Source of the DNA: Deltaproteobacteria bacterium
GTDB lineage: Bacteria > Myxococcota_A > UBA796 > CAJQPC01
Length of the DNA: 64,000 nt
Direction of reading: 5' to 3'
Assembly: GCA_016717595.1 (NCBI GenBank)
Contig: JADKFE010000027.1
Location: forward strand, 7,427 to 71,426
Position 1 is the stretch's first letter, and every line of letters starts with the position of its first letter. Under the pieces are notes generated by a model that was given only the letters and a program-made list of their open reading frames with translations, had not been told where the DNA came from and did not search any database. The position numbers and the translations under genes were made by a program. Positions 42,436 through 51,056 of this stretch are shown here, piece after piece.

Positions 42436-43283
42436 TGTGGGCCTGGTTTGTGTTTCTGGCGTGCGACGGCCCCGCGGACCTCCCTCCGCCAGCGGCGGCG
42501 CCGACGCCCCCCGCCGACCGGCCCGGCATACAGACCCCTCCCCTGCCCACGACCTGCCTGCACGGCCTCGATCCCCAGCTCGCCCAGCGGCTCATGGAGC
42601 TAGACACCCTCTCCAGGGCCACGCTGATGGGCGGCGGCTGGAACGGCGCGCGAGAGGCCAAGCTCGGCCAGAGCCTGCTCCTCACCCTCAAAGGCCGGGT
42701 GAACGTGCGGCAAGACGCCCGTGTAGACACCCTGATCACCCGCCTCAACCTGGGCGGCGTCCCGCTGCGGTTTGAGTACACCGCGCTGGTGATCGATGAG
42801 CCCCTGCCCAACGCCTACGCCTTGCCCGGCGGGCGGATCCTCGTGAGTGAGGGCCTGATTCTGCTCGCTGAGGGAGATGACGACGCCTTGGCCTTCGCCT
42901 TGGCCCACGAGCTCGCCCATGTGGAGCTGTACCACAGCGCCGCGGTCTACCAGCGGCTCTGGGCCACCCAAGGTTGGTCTGAGCCCGCCTGGGGCCCCCT
43001 CCTCGCCTTGACTCGCCACGCGACCTCCGCCACCCAAGAGCTTGAGGCCGACCGCCTCGGCGCCGCGCTGGCCCAGCGCGCGGGCTTCCGCCTCGACGCC
43101 GCCGAGGTGCTTCTCGACCGCCTGCCCCCCGCCGCCGACGCCGACCTCACCGACCTCTTCGGCGAAGATCTGCTCGCGTTGCCGCCGGAGCTGCGCGCCT
43201 TGGTGTTGGACGGCTTGGGCACCCACCCCAGCGTCGAGGCCCGGCGCTGCGCGGTGCGCCACGGGCCCACCCTGCCCCTCTAA
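42435..43283 (+). CDS. M48 family metalloprotease, putative lipoprotein
   Basis: A 282-residue zinc metalloprotease of the M48/Ste24-BepA type. The N-terminus (MWAWFVFLAC-DG) is a short lipobox signal. The family patterns NAYALPGGRILVSEGLI, the catalytic AFALAHELAHVELYHSA (HExxH, about residue 158) and the downstream zinc ligand glutamate in QELEADRLGAAL are all intact, and the THPSVEARRCAV tail fits the THPxxxxR motif. BepA-like proteases handle outer-membrane protein quality control. It starts inside the stop codon of the FHA-like gene. Confidence 0.88.
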   Translation: MWAWFVFLACDGPADLPPPAAAPTPPADRPGIQTPPLPTTCLHGLDPQLAQRLMELDTLSRATLMGGGWNGAREAKLGQSLLLTLKGRVNVRQDARVDTLITRLNLGGVPLRFEYTALVIDEPLPNAYALPGGRILVSEGLILLAEGDDDALAFALAHELAHVELYHSAAVYQRLWATQGWSEPAWGPLLALTRHATSATQELEADRLGAALAQRAGFRLDAAEVLLDRLPPAADADLTDLFGEDLLALPPELRALVLDGLGTHPSVEARRCAVRHGPTLPL

Positions 43284-43299
43284 CGCCGGCGCCCGCGCC

Positions 43300-45324
43300 T
43301 CACTCTTCAGCGGTGTCAACGGCGGGGACGTCAAGCCAGACCGGCGCGCTCACCGCCCAGCTCGACCCGCGGGCGACGGCGACGGCGTAGCGCTCCCCAG
43401 AGATCTGCGCCTGCGCGCTGAAGAGCTGACCGCTACCGCGCTCTGGCACAAAGGCCTGAACCAGCGCGCCGTCCACCCACAGCTCCACGGTGTCCACCTG
43501 GGTCTCTCGGCCGCCGTAGAGCTGGACATTCGCGGTGACGATCCCGTCGCCGTCGTCATCATCGCCAAGATCGAGGAGCAGGAGCGGCCCGCTGCTCGCG
43601 CAGGTGCGCGCCGTGGCGAGCCCACGCGTGAGCGAGGCCACTGAAGGGGCGGGGTCGGCGGGATCCACCTGAGTCCAGGTGAGCGGCCCGACGGGGGCCA
43701 CCCGCGCGCCGCGCCCGTAGAGCTCAAGGAGCGTAGGCAGCTCGTCCAGGCTGGCCAGACGCAGCCCATCTGGGGGCATCGCCCAGTCGCCCGGGGGCCC
43801 GGCGGCGTTGACCCAGGCGGCGTCCACCACCCCCAGCCGGTTCGGCGTGACCGTGCCCATCGCCGCCACGGCCAGCCGCTCGGCGTCGAGGCCCTCGGGG
43901 TTCACCGCGCCGTGCCCGGCGAGGCGGCTGTTGGCGTCCCAGGGGAAGCTCACCACGGCGCCGACCTGCTCGCCCTGCGCCTCGGAGCCCGCGACGGCGC
44001 GCAGCCGCTCACTCCACCACGGGCTCAGCGTCACCTCGCCGACCTCTCCTTCAGGGGCGAAGACGACGAAGGCCAAGCCCAAGGCCGCGGCCTCGGCCAA
44101 GGCGTCGGCGGGGTCGGTGTGGTCATCCCGCGCGGGGCGAGCGGGCCGGTCCAGATCGAGGGGCACCCACCCCAAAGAGCTGGGGATCACCCGGCGCAGG
44201 AGGACGTCCACGACGGTGTCCCCGCTCACGGTGACCTCACCCTCCCAGGGGTCGTACGCCGGGCCGTGCTCCACGCGCACGGTGAACACGCCAGGGCCCA
44301 CGCCGACGTCTCCGCCCTCGGGGGCCATCGGCACGCGGCGATCCCCCACGGTCACCAAGGCGGGGAGCGCCTCGCCGGTCTCGCCGTCGATCACCCGCGG
44401 TCGCACCCGGCCCGCCTCGCCGGGGAGGAGCGCGAGGCCTTCGCCGATGGGCGTCGGCGCCCCGTCGGCGTGGCCATCGGCGAGACACACCAGCGTCGCC
44501 GCGCCCGGGGGCAAGGCGCTGTCAAACTCCACGGGGAGCCGGGCGAGCGCCGCGCCGTTCACATCGAGCACCCGCACGTCGTCGCCGATGCACATCCCCG
44601 AGGCCCGCGCGCCGTCGGGCCAAGCCTGCTCATGGACATCCGGCCAGAGGCCCACAAACAGCGTGTCGGAGGTGATGATGCGCGCGCCGCCGAGGTCAAC
44701 CGTCTCCTCCGCCGCGCTCACCAGCGCCGTGCCGCTGTGGTAGTAGCCCGCGCCCAAGGCCTCGGTGCTGCGCCCGCCGTGGACATACAGGGCGGTGGCC
44801 CCTTCAGCGGTCAGCGCGTTTGAGCCTGGGGCCAGCCGCCAGGTGAAGCTCGCGGCCTCGCCCTCGGCGCCCTCGGCGGCCGGCAGACCCCGCAGCGCCT
44901 CGGTCACCCCCTCCACACGCAAGAACGCGCCGCCCTCGTCTACGCCGGCCTCCCAGGCCTCGGGGCGCACGGCGAGGCCGTTCACCAGGGGGATCAGCTC
45001 AAAGAGCCGGTCGTTCCAGCCGGGCACCGCGGCGTCTACGACGGTGAGCCCAGGGCCGCCGACGATCGAGAGCGACTCCCCGGGCTGGCGCACGATCACC
45101 GAGAGCTGGCTGTTCTGCATCAGCCAGTCCCAGGTGCGGCCCTCGCTCGACCGGGGCAGCTCATCCGCGCAGCCCACGGGCTTGATCCGGACCTCGTCCT
45201 CCCCCAGCTCAACGAGGGGCTCGCAGGTGCGGGCGTATCCATCGTACGGCGAGATGATGGTGCCCGGCGGCGCGCAGCCACCGAGCACACACAAGCAGAC
45301 GCCAAGACGACGGGGGGTGATCAT
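43300..45324 (-). CDS. Lipoprotein with degenerate PHP (CehA/McbA-like) domain
   Basis: A 674-residue lipoprotein with signal peptide MITPRRLGVCLCVLGGC-APP. The first half is beta-rich; the second resembles CehA/McbA PHP metallohydrolases (ADALAEAAALGLAFVVFAPE near 385, LTRGLATARTCASSGPLLLL near 575, VDTVELWVDGALVQAFVP). The metal-binding histidines are missing: the expected DLHxH region reads VPLDLDRPARPARDDH and TDH reads FAPE. The enzyme is probably inactive, or the likeness is only structural. CATACT lies five bases before the ATG and no ribosome binding site is seen. It starts 12 bp after the next lipoprotein gene's stop. Confidence 0.68.
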   Translation of the reverse strand: MITPRRLGVCLCVLGGCAPPGTIISPYDGYARTCEPLVELGEDEVRIKPVGCADELPRSSEGRTWDWLMQNSQLSVIVRQPGESLSIVGGPGLTVVDAAVPGWNDRLFELIPLVNGLAVRPEAWEAGVDEGGAFLRVEGVTEALRGLPAAEGAEGEAASFTWRLAPGSNALTAEGATALYVHGGRSTEALGAGYYHSGTALVSAAEETVDLGGARIITSDTLFVGLWPDVHEQAWPDGARASGMCIGDDVRVLDVNGAALARLPVEFDSALPPGAATLVCLADGHADGAPTPIGEGLALLPGEAGRVRPRVIDGETGEALPALVTVGDRRVPMAPEGGDVGVGPGVFTVRVEHGPAYDPWEGEVTVSGDTVVDVLLRRVIPSSLGWVPLDLDRPARPARDDHTDPADALAEAAALGLAFVVFAPEGEVGEVTLSPWWSERLRAVAGSEAQGEQVGAVVSFPWDANSRLAGHGAVNPEGLDAERLAVAAMGTVTPNRLGVVDAAWVNAAGPPGDWAMPPDGLRLASLDELPTLLELYGRGARVAPVGPLTWTQVDPADPAPSVASLTRGLATARTCASSGPLLLLDLGDDDDGDGIVTANVQLYGGRETQVDTVELWVDGALVQAFVPERGSGQLFSAQAQISGERYAVAVARGSSWAVSAPVWLDVPAVDTAEE

Positions 45325-45329
45325 GCCGC

Positions 45330-45335
45330 AGTATG
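45330..45335 (-). promoter_or_regulatory. Possible -10 element, leaderless start
   Basis: On the minus strand CATACT ends five bases before the ATG at 45324. No ribosome binding site lies between them. It overlaps the 3' end region of the upstream lipoprotein gene. Confidence 0.35.
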
Positions 45336-46133
45336 TCACTTCTGCGGAGGGCCGGCTTTGACCTCATCGGCGAAGAGCACCGAGGTGGCCGAGAGCCGCA
45401 CCTGCTTGGACCAGGTCGGCGCGTCGGGCGCCATGTCCATGTACTTCCAGGTGCGGGTCTCGCCGGGCTTGACCGGCACCTTAAACTCCTCCTCGATGGG
45501 GAGGTTGCCCGGCCCGTTGGGGGCGACCAGCGGCCAGCGCTTCGTGGCCACGGCGCGGCCATCGGCGTCCAAGAAGTCGATCTTCATGTTGAGCACGTTG
45601 ATCGTGCGGCCGGTGTTGTTCGTGACGTCGGCGGTGAACAACAGGCCGTCGAGGGGGCCGTCGGGGTTCTCGGCGAGGTTCGTGGGCTCCATCTCGACGG
45701 CGCCGATGACGAGCGTGTCGCGGAACTCAGAGAGCTTCAAGCGCCCGCGGGCCTCGGTCATGCGCGCCTTGTCGCCGCGGGGGTACTCGTCGAGGAACTT
45801 CTGCCAGGCCTCTTGGGTGTTCGTGTCTTCAGCCCAGCGGAAGAGCAGGCCCTCACGCTCGGAGAGGATGTCGTCGCGCATCTTGGCGTCGCTGCCCTCG
45901 GGGAACTTGGCGAGGTAGGCGTCGTAGCCCTCAAGGGTCTTGAGCTCACGGGCCTTCGCCGCGTAGAGCTCCTCCAAGCGCAGCTTCGCTAAGGTGATGC
46001 TGCCGCTGGAGGGGTTCTCGGCGATGAACTTCTCATACGCCTCGACGGTGTCCTCTTTCTGCACGTCGGTGAAGGAGGGCCCGCAGCCCGCCAAGAGGAG
46101 CCCCAACAACAGGGTAGACCGAATCACGCTCAC
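45336..46133 (-). CDS. Lipoprotein with helical-repeat and FxLYD-like domains
   Basis: A 265-residue lipoprotein (signal ending LLLAGC-GPS). Residues about 25-145 form three helical units with recurring DTVEAYEKFIAENP, GYDAYLAKFPEGS and EAWQKFLDEYPRGD, like tandem TPR/HEAT-style repeats. The C-terminal part (about 150-260) is an FxLYD-like beta-sandwich (FTADVTNNTGRTINVLNMKI). The function is unknown; the repeats suggest protein binding in the periplasm. It starts upstream of the PHP-like lipoprotein on the same strand, 12 bp apart. Confidence 0.78.
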   Translation of the reverse strand: MSVIRSTLLLGLLLAGCGPSFTDVQKEDTVEAYEKFIAENPSSGSITLAKLRLEELYAAKARELKTLEGYDAYLAKFPEGSDAKMRDDILSEREGLLFRWAEDTNTQEAWQKFLDEYPRGDKARMTEARGRLKLSEFRDTLVIGAVEMEPTNLAENPDGPLDGLLFTADVTNNTGRTINVLNMKIDFLDADGRAVATKRWPLVAPNGPGNLPIEEEFKVPVKPGETRTWKYMDMAPDAPTWSKQVRLSATSVLFADEVKAGPPQK

Positions 46134-46179
46134 CTCCTTGGTATGGAAGCTGGGCTTTTAGCACAACACGACGGGATTG

Positions 46180-46938
46180 TCAGGCGCCCCAGCCGATCTC
46201 GGTGATGAGCGCTGAGGCCGCCAAGAGCCCCGAGACCTCGCCGAGCTGCTGCGCCGCGCCGAGCACGTCGCCGGTGACCCCGCCGATCTGGCGCCGGGCC
46301 AAAGCCCCCATCAACCCGGCGCTCACCAAGGCCAGCCCCAGGGCCGCGAGGCCAAAGCGCCCGCTCACCCCCACCGCCAAGGCCGCCGCGAACACGACGC
46401 CCAGAAGCGCCGGCCGCGTGAGCTTGACCCCGGCGAGGGCGGCGGCGAGGCCGTCTTGCCGGGCCGCCGGGGCCATGGCCAAGAGCAGCACCATCGCCGC
46501 GCGGCTCGTCGCGTGAACCGCGGGCAACACCAACAGCGCGACCTCCGCGGGCAGAACGCTCAGCGCTGAGGCGCGGGCGACGAAGGCCCCGACGATGGCG
46601 AGCACGCCATAGGTGCCTTGGCGAGAGTCCTTTAAGATTCGCAGCTTGGCCTCAACGTCCCACCCACCGCCGAAGGCATCCGCCACGTCCCCCAGCCCGT
46701 CCTCATGCAGGGCCCCGGTGAACATCACCTGAACCATCAAGGCCATCACCGCCGACGCGAGCCCCGGCAGGCCCAAAAACAGGCCCAAGGCGAACACCGC
46801 CGCCGTGACCAGGCCGATGAGCGCGCCCACCGCCGGGAAGCTCGCCGTGCTGGCGCCCAAGTCCTCCGCGCTCGCTTGGCCCTCGAGCCGCACCGGCAGC
46901 CGGGTCAAGAAGATGAGCGCGAGGGCGAGGCGCCGCAC
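46180..46938 (-). CDS. cobS: Adenosylcobinamide-GDP ribazoletransferase (cobalamin synthase)
   Basis: CobS joins adenosylcobinamide-GDP with alpha-ribazole (or its phosphate), the last assembly step of vitamin B12. The 252-residue membrane protein has the conserved FLTRLPV start, SFPAVGALIG, the LHEDGLGDVADAFGGGWD metal/substrate motif (about 75), LRILKDSRQGTYGVLA and the multiple hydrophobic helices. No other B12 gene is adjacent; the only other one in the window is the CobQ-like gene at 14.5-15.8 kb, and no cobalamin riboswitch was recognised upstream of either. Confidence 0.93.
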   Translation of the reverse strand: MRRLALALIFLTRLPVRLEGQASAEDLGASTASFPAVGALIGLVTAAVFALGLFLGLPGLASAVMALMVQVMFTGALHEDGLGDVADAFGGGWDVEAKLRILKDSRQGTYGVLAIVGAFVARASALSVLPAEVALLVLPAVHATSRAAMVLLLAMAPAARQDGLAAALAGVKLTRPALLGVVFAAALAVGVSGRFGLAALGLALVSAGLMGALARRQIGGVTGDVLGAAQQLGEVSGLLAASALITEIGWGA

Positions 46939-46943
46939 AGGCC

Positions 46944-47228
46944 TCAGAGCCCCGTGTCGCCCGCCGCGCAGGCGTAGCCGTCTTCAGCGTCTTCAGTCTG
47001 CTGCTCATCCAGGGCGACCACACAGGCGTCTTGCAGCTCAGGGTCGGCGTTCTCGTAGGTGACCCGGAGCGTCTCGCAGTCGTAGCCGGGTCGGGCGTCA
47101 TCGGAGTGGCAGTCGCAGATGTAATCGACGTACTCATCACAAGGCGTCGCGGGCTCACACGCGGTGAGCGTCGAGATGAGCGCGACGGAGGAGAGCAGCG
47201 GGGCGAGGGTCAGGACGAACCGCGTCAT
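46944..47228 (-). CDS. Small cysteine-rich lipoprotein
   Basis: A 94-residue lipoprotein: signal peptide MTRFVLTLAPLLSSVALIS ending at TLTAC-EP. The mature part is small, acidic and cysteine-rich (PCDEYVDYICDCH, YDCETLRV, DACVVAL, YACAAGDTG), so it is probably disulfide-bonded. It ends DTGL. A GAAGG site precedes the ATG. It lies five bases upstream of cobS on the same strand. Function unknown. Confidence 0.7.
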   Translation of the reverse strand: MTRFVLTLAPLLSSVALISTLTACEPATPCDEYVDYICDCHSDDARPGYDCETLRVTYENADPELQDACVVALDEQQTEDAEDGYACAAGDTGL

Positions 47229-47291
47229 GGCGCACCTTCGGTTGAGGGACACGTTAAACGCACCCTATCCGGGTTCATTCGTGAGGTCAGC

Positions 47292-48074
47292 ATGACAGAC
47301 CGTTTTGATGGCCAAGTGGTCGTGATCACCGGCGCCACGTCCGGCATCGGCCTCGCCGCCGCCCGCGCGTTTAAGGCCTCGGGCGCCACCGTCATCGGCA
47401 CCGGGCGCGATCAGGCCCGGCTGATGGCCTTGGGCCAAGAGGTTGACCTCGCGTTGAGCCTCGACGTCACCGACCCCTCCTCTGTGGAGATCGCCGCCGC
47501 CGCCGCCCTCGATCGCCACGGCAAGATCGACGTGCTGGTCAACAACGCCGGGGTGGGCCTGTTCAAGCCTTGGGACGAGACAAACATTGAGGATCTCTCG
47601 ACGATCTTGGACGTGAACCTCCTCGGCGTGGCCCGGGTGACCCAAGCCGTCTTGCCGAGCATGGTGACGGCCGGGCGTGGCGTCATCGTGAACGTCGCGT
47701 CCGTGGCCGGTCGCCGGGCTTACCCCCGCCACACGGCCTACTGCGCGTCCAAACACGCGCTCATCGGCTGGTCTGAAGCCCTTCGCCTAGACCTAGAGGG
47801 CAGCGGCGTAGACGTCGTCATCGTGAACCCGCCCGCCGTGGAGACGCCGTTCTTTGAGCACGCCGGGTACTTCACCTTCGCCGCGGATCACCCCGGCTTA
47901 CGCCTGATGACCGCGGAGGAGGCCGCCCAAGGCATCGTCGCCGCCGCCAGCCAGCGCCCGCGGCAGGTCACCCTCGGCGCGCGGGCGAAGCTGCTCATGG
48001 CGGCGTCAACCTTCGCGCCTGAGCTGCTCGACGGCCTTCGCCGCCGCGCCGGGAAGCTCAAGCGCCGGGCCTGA
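47292..48074 (+). CDS. Short-chain dehydrogenase/reductase (SDR)
   Basis: A 260-residue classical SDR. TGATSGIGLAAARAF (about residue 14), VNNAGVGLF (about 88), the serine in VNVASVAGRRAY (about 140) and YCASKHAL (about 154) are intact, so it should be an active NAD(P)-dependent oxidoreductase. The C-terminal extension (LMTAEEAAQGIVAAASQRPR and basic residues at the end) is typical of the DHRS7-like/polyketide-type SDRs. The ATG at 47292 has GAGG upstream. Divergent from the cysteine-rich lipoprotein gene, convergent with the HNH gene (3 bp). The substrate is unknown. Confidence 0.9.
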   Translation: MTDRFDGQVVVITGATSGIGLAAARAFKASGATVIGTGRDQARLMALGQEVDLALSLDVTDPSSVEIAAAAALDRHGKIDVLVNNAGVGLFKPWDETNIEDLSTILDVNLLGVARVTQAVLPSMVTAGRGVIVNVASVAGRRAYPRHTAYCASKHALIGWSEALRLDLEGSGVDVVIVNPPAVETPFFEHAGYFTFAADHPGLRLMTAEEAAQGIVAAASQRPRQVTLGARAKLLMAASTFAPELLDGLRRRAGKLKRRA

Positions 48075-48077
48075 GGC

Positions 48078-48680
48078 TCAGGACGCCATCGCCGCCGTGG
48101 CCGCGAGGTCATCGGGGATCCAGCTTCGCCACTCCGGCGGCAGGCTCGCGCTGCGGGTGAACGCGAGGCGCATGAGCTGGTGCTCGTCGGGGCGGCGCGG
48201 CAAGGCCCGCAGGGTGAGCCCGGCCTGCTCCGGCGTGCGCGCGCCCTTGAGGCGGTTGCACTTCGCGCAGGCCGTCACCGTGTTCTCCCAGCTCGTCACC
48301 GGCACCCGCAGGCCCGACCACGGCAAGACCACCTCTCCGGCCACGGACTGCGCCCGGGGCACGACGTGGTCCACGGTCAGCTCCTCCCACTGCGTCCGCC
48401 CGTTGCGAGAGCGGGGCCGAGCGCCACAATACTGGCAGACCGCGCCGTCTCGGGCGATCACGTTGATGCGCGAGTACGGCGCCACGCCCCGGCTGCGGGT
48501 GTAGCGCTGCTGCACGACCACCGCCGGCCAGGGCAGATTGAGCTGGGTGGAGCGGATGATCTGGCCGGCGTAGGCCGCGACGACCTGCACCTTCTTGTCG
48601 AGCACGAGCCCCACCGCCTTCTGCCAGTCCACGACACGAAGGGGCGTATAGTCAGCGTTCAGCAGCAGGACATCGGTCAT
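48078..48680 (-). CDS. HNH endonuclease domain protein
   Basis: A 200-residue protein of the common bacterial HNH family that often occurs near restriction or repair genes. Features: the N-terminal VLLLNADYTPLRVVDWQKAV, the first zinc pair CQYCGARPRSRNG, the HNH core LTVDHVVPRAQ, the second pair ACAKCNRLKGARTPEQAGL. The DHV-x13-N-x-C-x2-C spacing fits an active His-Asn nuclease with structural zinc. A GAGGAG site precedes the ATG, and TATGCTG upstream is a likely -10. Role unknown. Confidence 0.9.
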   Translation of the reverse strand: MTDVLLLNADYTPLRVVDWQKAVGLVLDKKVQVVAAYAGQIIRSTQLNLPWPAVVVQQRYTRSRGVAPYSRINVIARDGAVCQYCGARPRSRNGRTQWEELTVDHVVPRAQSVAGEVVLPWSGLRVPVTSWENTVTACAKCNRLKGARTPEQAGLTLRALPRRPDEHQLMRLAFTRSASLPPEWRSWIPDDLAATAAMAS

Positions 48681-48781
48681 CGAGCCCTCCTCGCCTACAG
48701 CATAGTGCAGGGAGGAAGGGCTTCGTGCGCTGCCCCAGGATCGTCACACGACCCCGGGGCGCGCCGCGCTCAACGACCGCC

Positions 48782-50032
48782 TCACTTCACGAAGTCATCC
48801 GTGGAGTCGGGCACGACCTTGTAGGTCTCAAAGCCGTAGAAGACGTGGCCGGTGACCGTGGCGTAGTCGGCGTTCGCGAAGCCGCCGACGTCGACGAACA
48901 GGTCGTCGAGGTTGAGGCCAAAGTTGGTGGCGACCTCGCCGTAGTCACCCTCAGCGCCGAGCTCAACGAAGGCCAGGCGCACCTCAACGCCCTCGTAAGG
49001 CTCCCAGTCCGACGGGGGCGAGGTCAGCTCCGTCGCCTCGGGCACCTCCCCCGTGCCGGTGACGGTGATGTCTTTGGCGACGAGCTCGGTGAGGTCGTAG
49101 TACTCGTCCACGGAGCCCTTGATGGTGACCTCGTCGCCGAGCTTGGGCACCGTGCCCGACCAGGAGTTGCCCAGGTAGACGTAGACGCCGTTGTTGGGGC
49201 CCGCGGCGTCGGCGATGAAGAAGCCCTTGCCGTCGGGGGTAAGCGCCGAGGTGACCACGGCGCGCTCGACGGTGGCCGAGCTGCCATCGGCGACCACGCC
49301 CGTCTGGATGTCGGAGATCGGCACCGGCGCGCTGCCCTCACCGGCGACGTAGCCCTCTAGATCGGCCTCGGTGCGGGGGTAGACGCCCCAGGTCTCGTAG
49401 GAGTAGCCGAGCTGGCCGATGACGTTCGTGTAGGTCGCGCCGAGCTCGGTGGAGAAGTTGAAGAAGACGTTGTCCATGGCGAGGCCGCTCGCCAAGGTCA
49501 CCGCGCCGTAGCTGTCGATGTCGGAGGTGACCTCATCGCCGCCGATGCTGATGAGCGAGGACTCCCAGACCTCCCAGTCGGTGACGGAGGAGGGATCCAC
49601 CGAGTCCACGGTGACCTCGCCGGAGCCGGTGATCTGGATCGCCGAGACGTCGGAGACGGTCAGCTCGGTCCAGTCGAAGAACTCGACCAGCTCGCCGGTG
49701 ACCTCCATCTCGTCGCCCACCTCAAAGAACAGGCCCTCCGCGCCCGCGGGCAAGAAGACGTAGAGGCCGTTGTTCTCGCCGCCGCCGGGGGTCTGGATGA
49801 AGAAGCCGTCGGCCTTGTAGGTGAGCGGCGAGGTGACGATCACCCCGGAGAGCGTGACGTTCGCGCCCTCGCCCAGGGCTTTGGCCTCGGCGATCGTGAT
49901 GCCGTCGCCGCCGCCGCCGGTGTCATCGCCGCTGTCTCCGGTGTCGTCAACACCGTCGCTGGCGTCGTCTTTGGGGATCACGGGGCACGCCGTGAGGAGC
50001 GCGAGGGAGGTCACCAAGAGGGCGCGATACAT
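48782..50032 (-). CDS. Lipoprotein with OB-fold (YhcR-like) domains
   Basis: A 416-residue lipoprotein. The signal ends LALLTAC-PVI, and an Asp/Thr/Gly linker (DDTGDSGDDTGGGGDG) follows. Two similar beta-rich units each show GFFIQTPGGGENNGLYVFLP / GFFIADAAGPNNGVYVYLG and VGDEMEVTGELVEFFDWTEL / LGDEVTIKGSVDEYYDLTEL, the pattern of the OB-fold domain found in YhcR-type nucleases and extracellular nuclease-associated proteins; no nuclease domain is attached. AAGGAG precedes the ATG. Divergent from the ABC exporter gene by 93 bp. Confidence 0.8.
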   Translation of the reverse strand: MYRALLVTSLALLTACPVIPKDDASDGVDDTGDSGDDTGGGGDGITIAEAKALGEGANVTLSGVIVTSPLTYKADGFFIQTPGGGENNGLYVFLPAGAEGLFFEVGDEMEVTGELVEFFDWTELTVSDVSAIQITGSGEVTVDSVDPSSVTDWEVWESSLISIGGDEVTSDIDSYGAVTLASGLAMDNVFFNFSTELGATYTNVIGQLGYSYETWGVYPRTEADLEGYVAGEGSAPVPISDIQTGVVADGSSATVERAVVTSALTPDGKGFFIADAAGPNNGVYVYLGNSWSGTVPKLGDEVTIKGSVDEYYDLTELVAKDITVTGTGEVPEATELTSPPSDWEPYEGVEVRLAFVELGAEGDYGEVATNFGLNLDDLFVDVGGFANADYATVTGHVFYGFETYKVVPDSTDDFVK

Positions 50033-50125
50033 TGAGGTCTCCTTGTGCGGATGCCGTGATGCGGTCACTTAGGGACACGCATCTACACGGACCTATCGCC
50101 GACCGCAAGCGACAATGGAGTGGCA

Positions 50126-51056
50126 TTGGCAACCGACCTCGCGATCTCAGTGACCGGGCTCACCCGGCGGTTCGGCGCCCGGGTGGCCGTCCAGAGCCTC
50201 GATCTCAGCGTGCCCGCGGGCACCGTGTACGGCTTCTTGGGGCCCAACGGCTCGGGCAAGACCACGGCGATTCGTTGCATGCTGGGCCTGCTTCGGGCCG
50301 ACGCGGGCAAGGTCTCGATCTTTGGGGAGTCGGATCCCGTGCGGCGGCTAGATGGCGTCGGCGCCATCATCGAGACCCCGCGGTTCTACGCTTGGCTCAG
50401 CGGCCGGGCGAACCTGGAGATCTGCGAGGCCTACCTGCCTGAGCACCGCCACGGCCAGATCGACGAGGCCCTGGAGCGTGTGGGCTTGTTGAGCCGGGCC
50501 CATGACAAGGTCTCGGGGTACAGCTTGGGCATGCAGCAGCGTCTGGGCATCGCCCGGGCGCTCTTGGGCCGGCCGCGCCTGCTGGTGCTCGATGAGCCGA
50601 CCAACGGCTTAGATCCCCAAGGAATGCGCGACGTGCGTGAGCTGATCCGCCGCTTGGCCCAAGAGGGCATGACGGTGTTCATCAGCTCGCACCTGCTCAG
50701 CGAGATTCAGGCCGTCGCCGACACCGTCGGCATCGTGCTCAAGGGCCGCCGTGTGGCTGAGGGCCGGGTGAGTGAGCTGCTGCGGGCGTCCGCCGGGGAC
50801 TCCGGCGCGGTGGAGATCGAGCTCGGCGGCCCGGATCTGAACGCCATCCGCCGTGAGGTGGCCACCCTCGACGGCGTCTCCGTGCTCCCCAGAGACCGAC
50901 CCCACCCGGGTGCTCGTGCGCAGCGAGCGCCTGCCCGCGAGCGAGCTCAACCGCGCCTTGGTCAGCCAAGGCGTGGCGCTGGACGCCTTGAGCGTGCGCG
51001 CCGCGAGCTTAGAGAGCCTGTTCTTGAGCCTGACCGAGAGTGAGGAGGTGCAGTGA
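50126..51056 (+). CDS. ABC transporter ATP-binding protein; frameshift in the C-terminal part
   Basis: The ATPase of an ABC-2 type exporter. Walker A GPNGSGKTTAIRCML (about residue 38), the Q-loop IIETPRFYAWLSG, signature YSLGMQQRLGIARALLG, Walker B LLVLDEPTNGLDPQG and the SSHLLSEIQ H-loop are all present. The N-terminal frame runs to about 50890 (ATLDGVSVLP) and then turns into Arg/Pro-rich nonsense. The correct C-terminus (ETDPTRVLVRSERLPA, then LESLFLSLTESEEVQ) is in the next frame and ends at 51056, overlapping the permease ATG by one base. A single-base error or mutation near 50890 explains this. The TTG at 50126 has GGAG upstream; GTG 50120 is the alternative. Confidence 0.82.
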
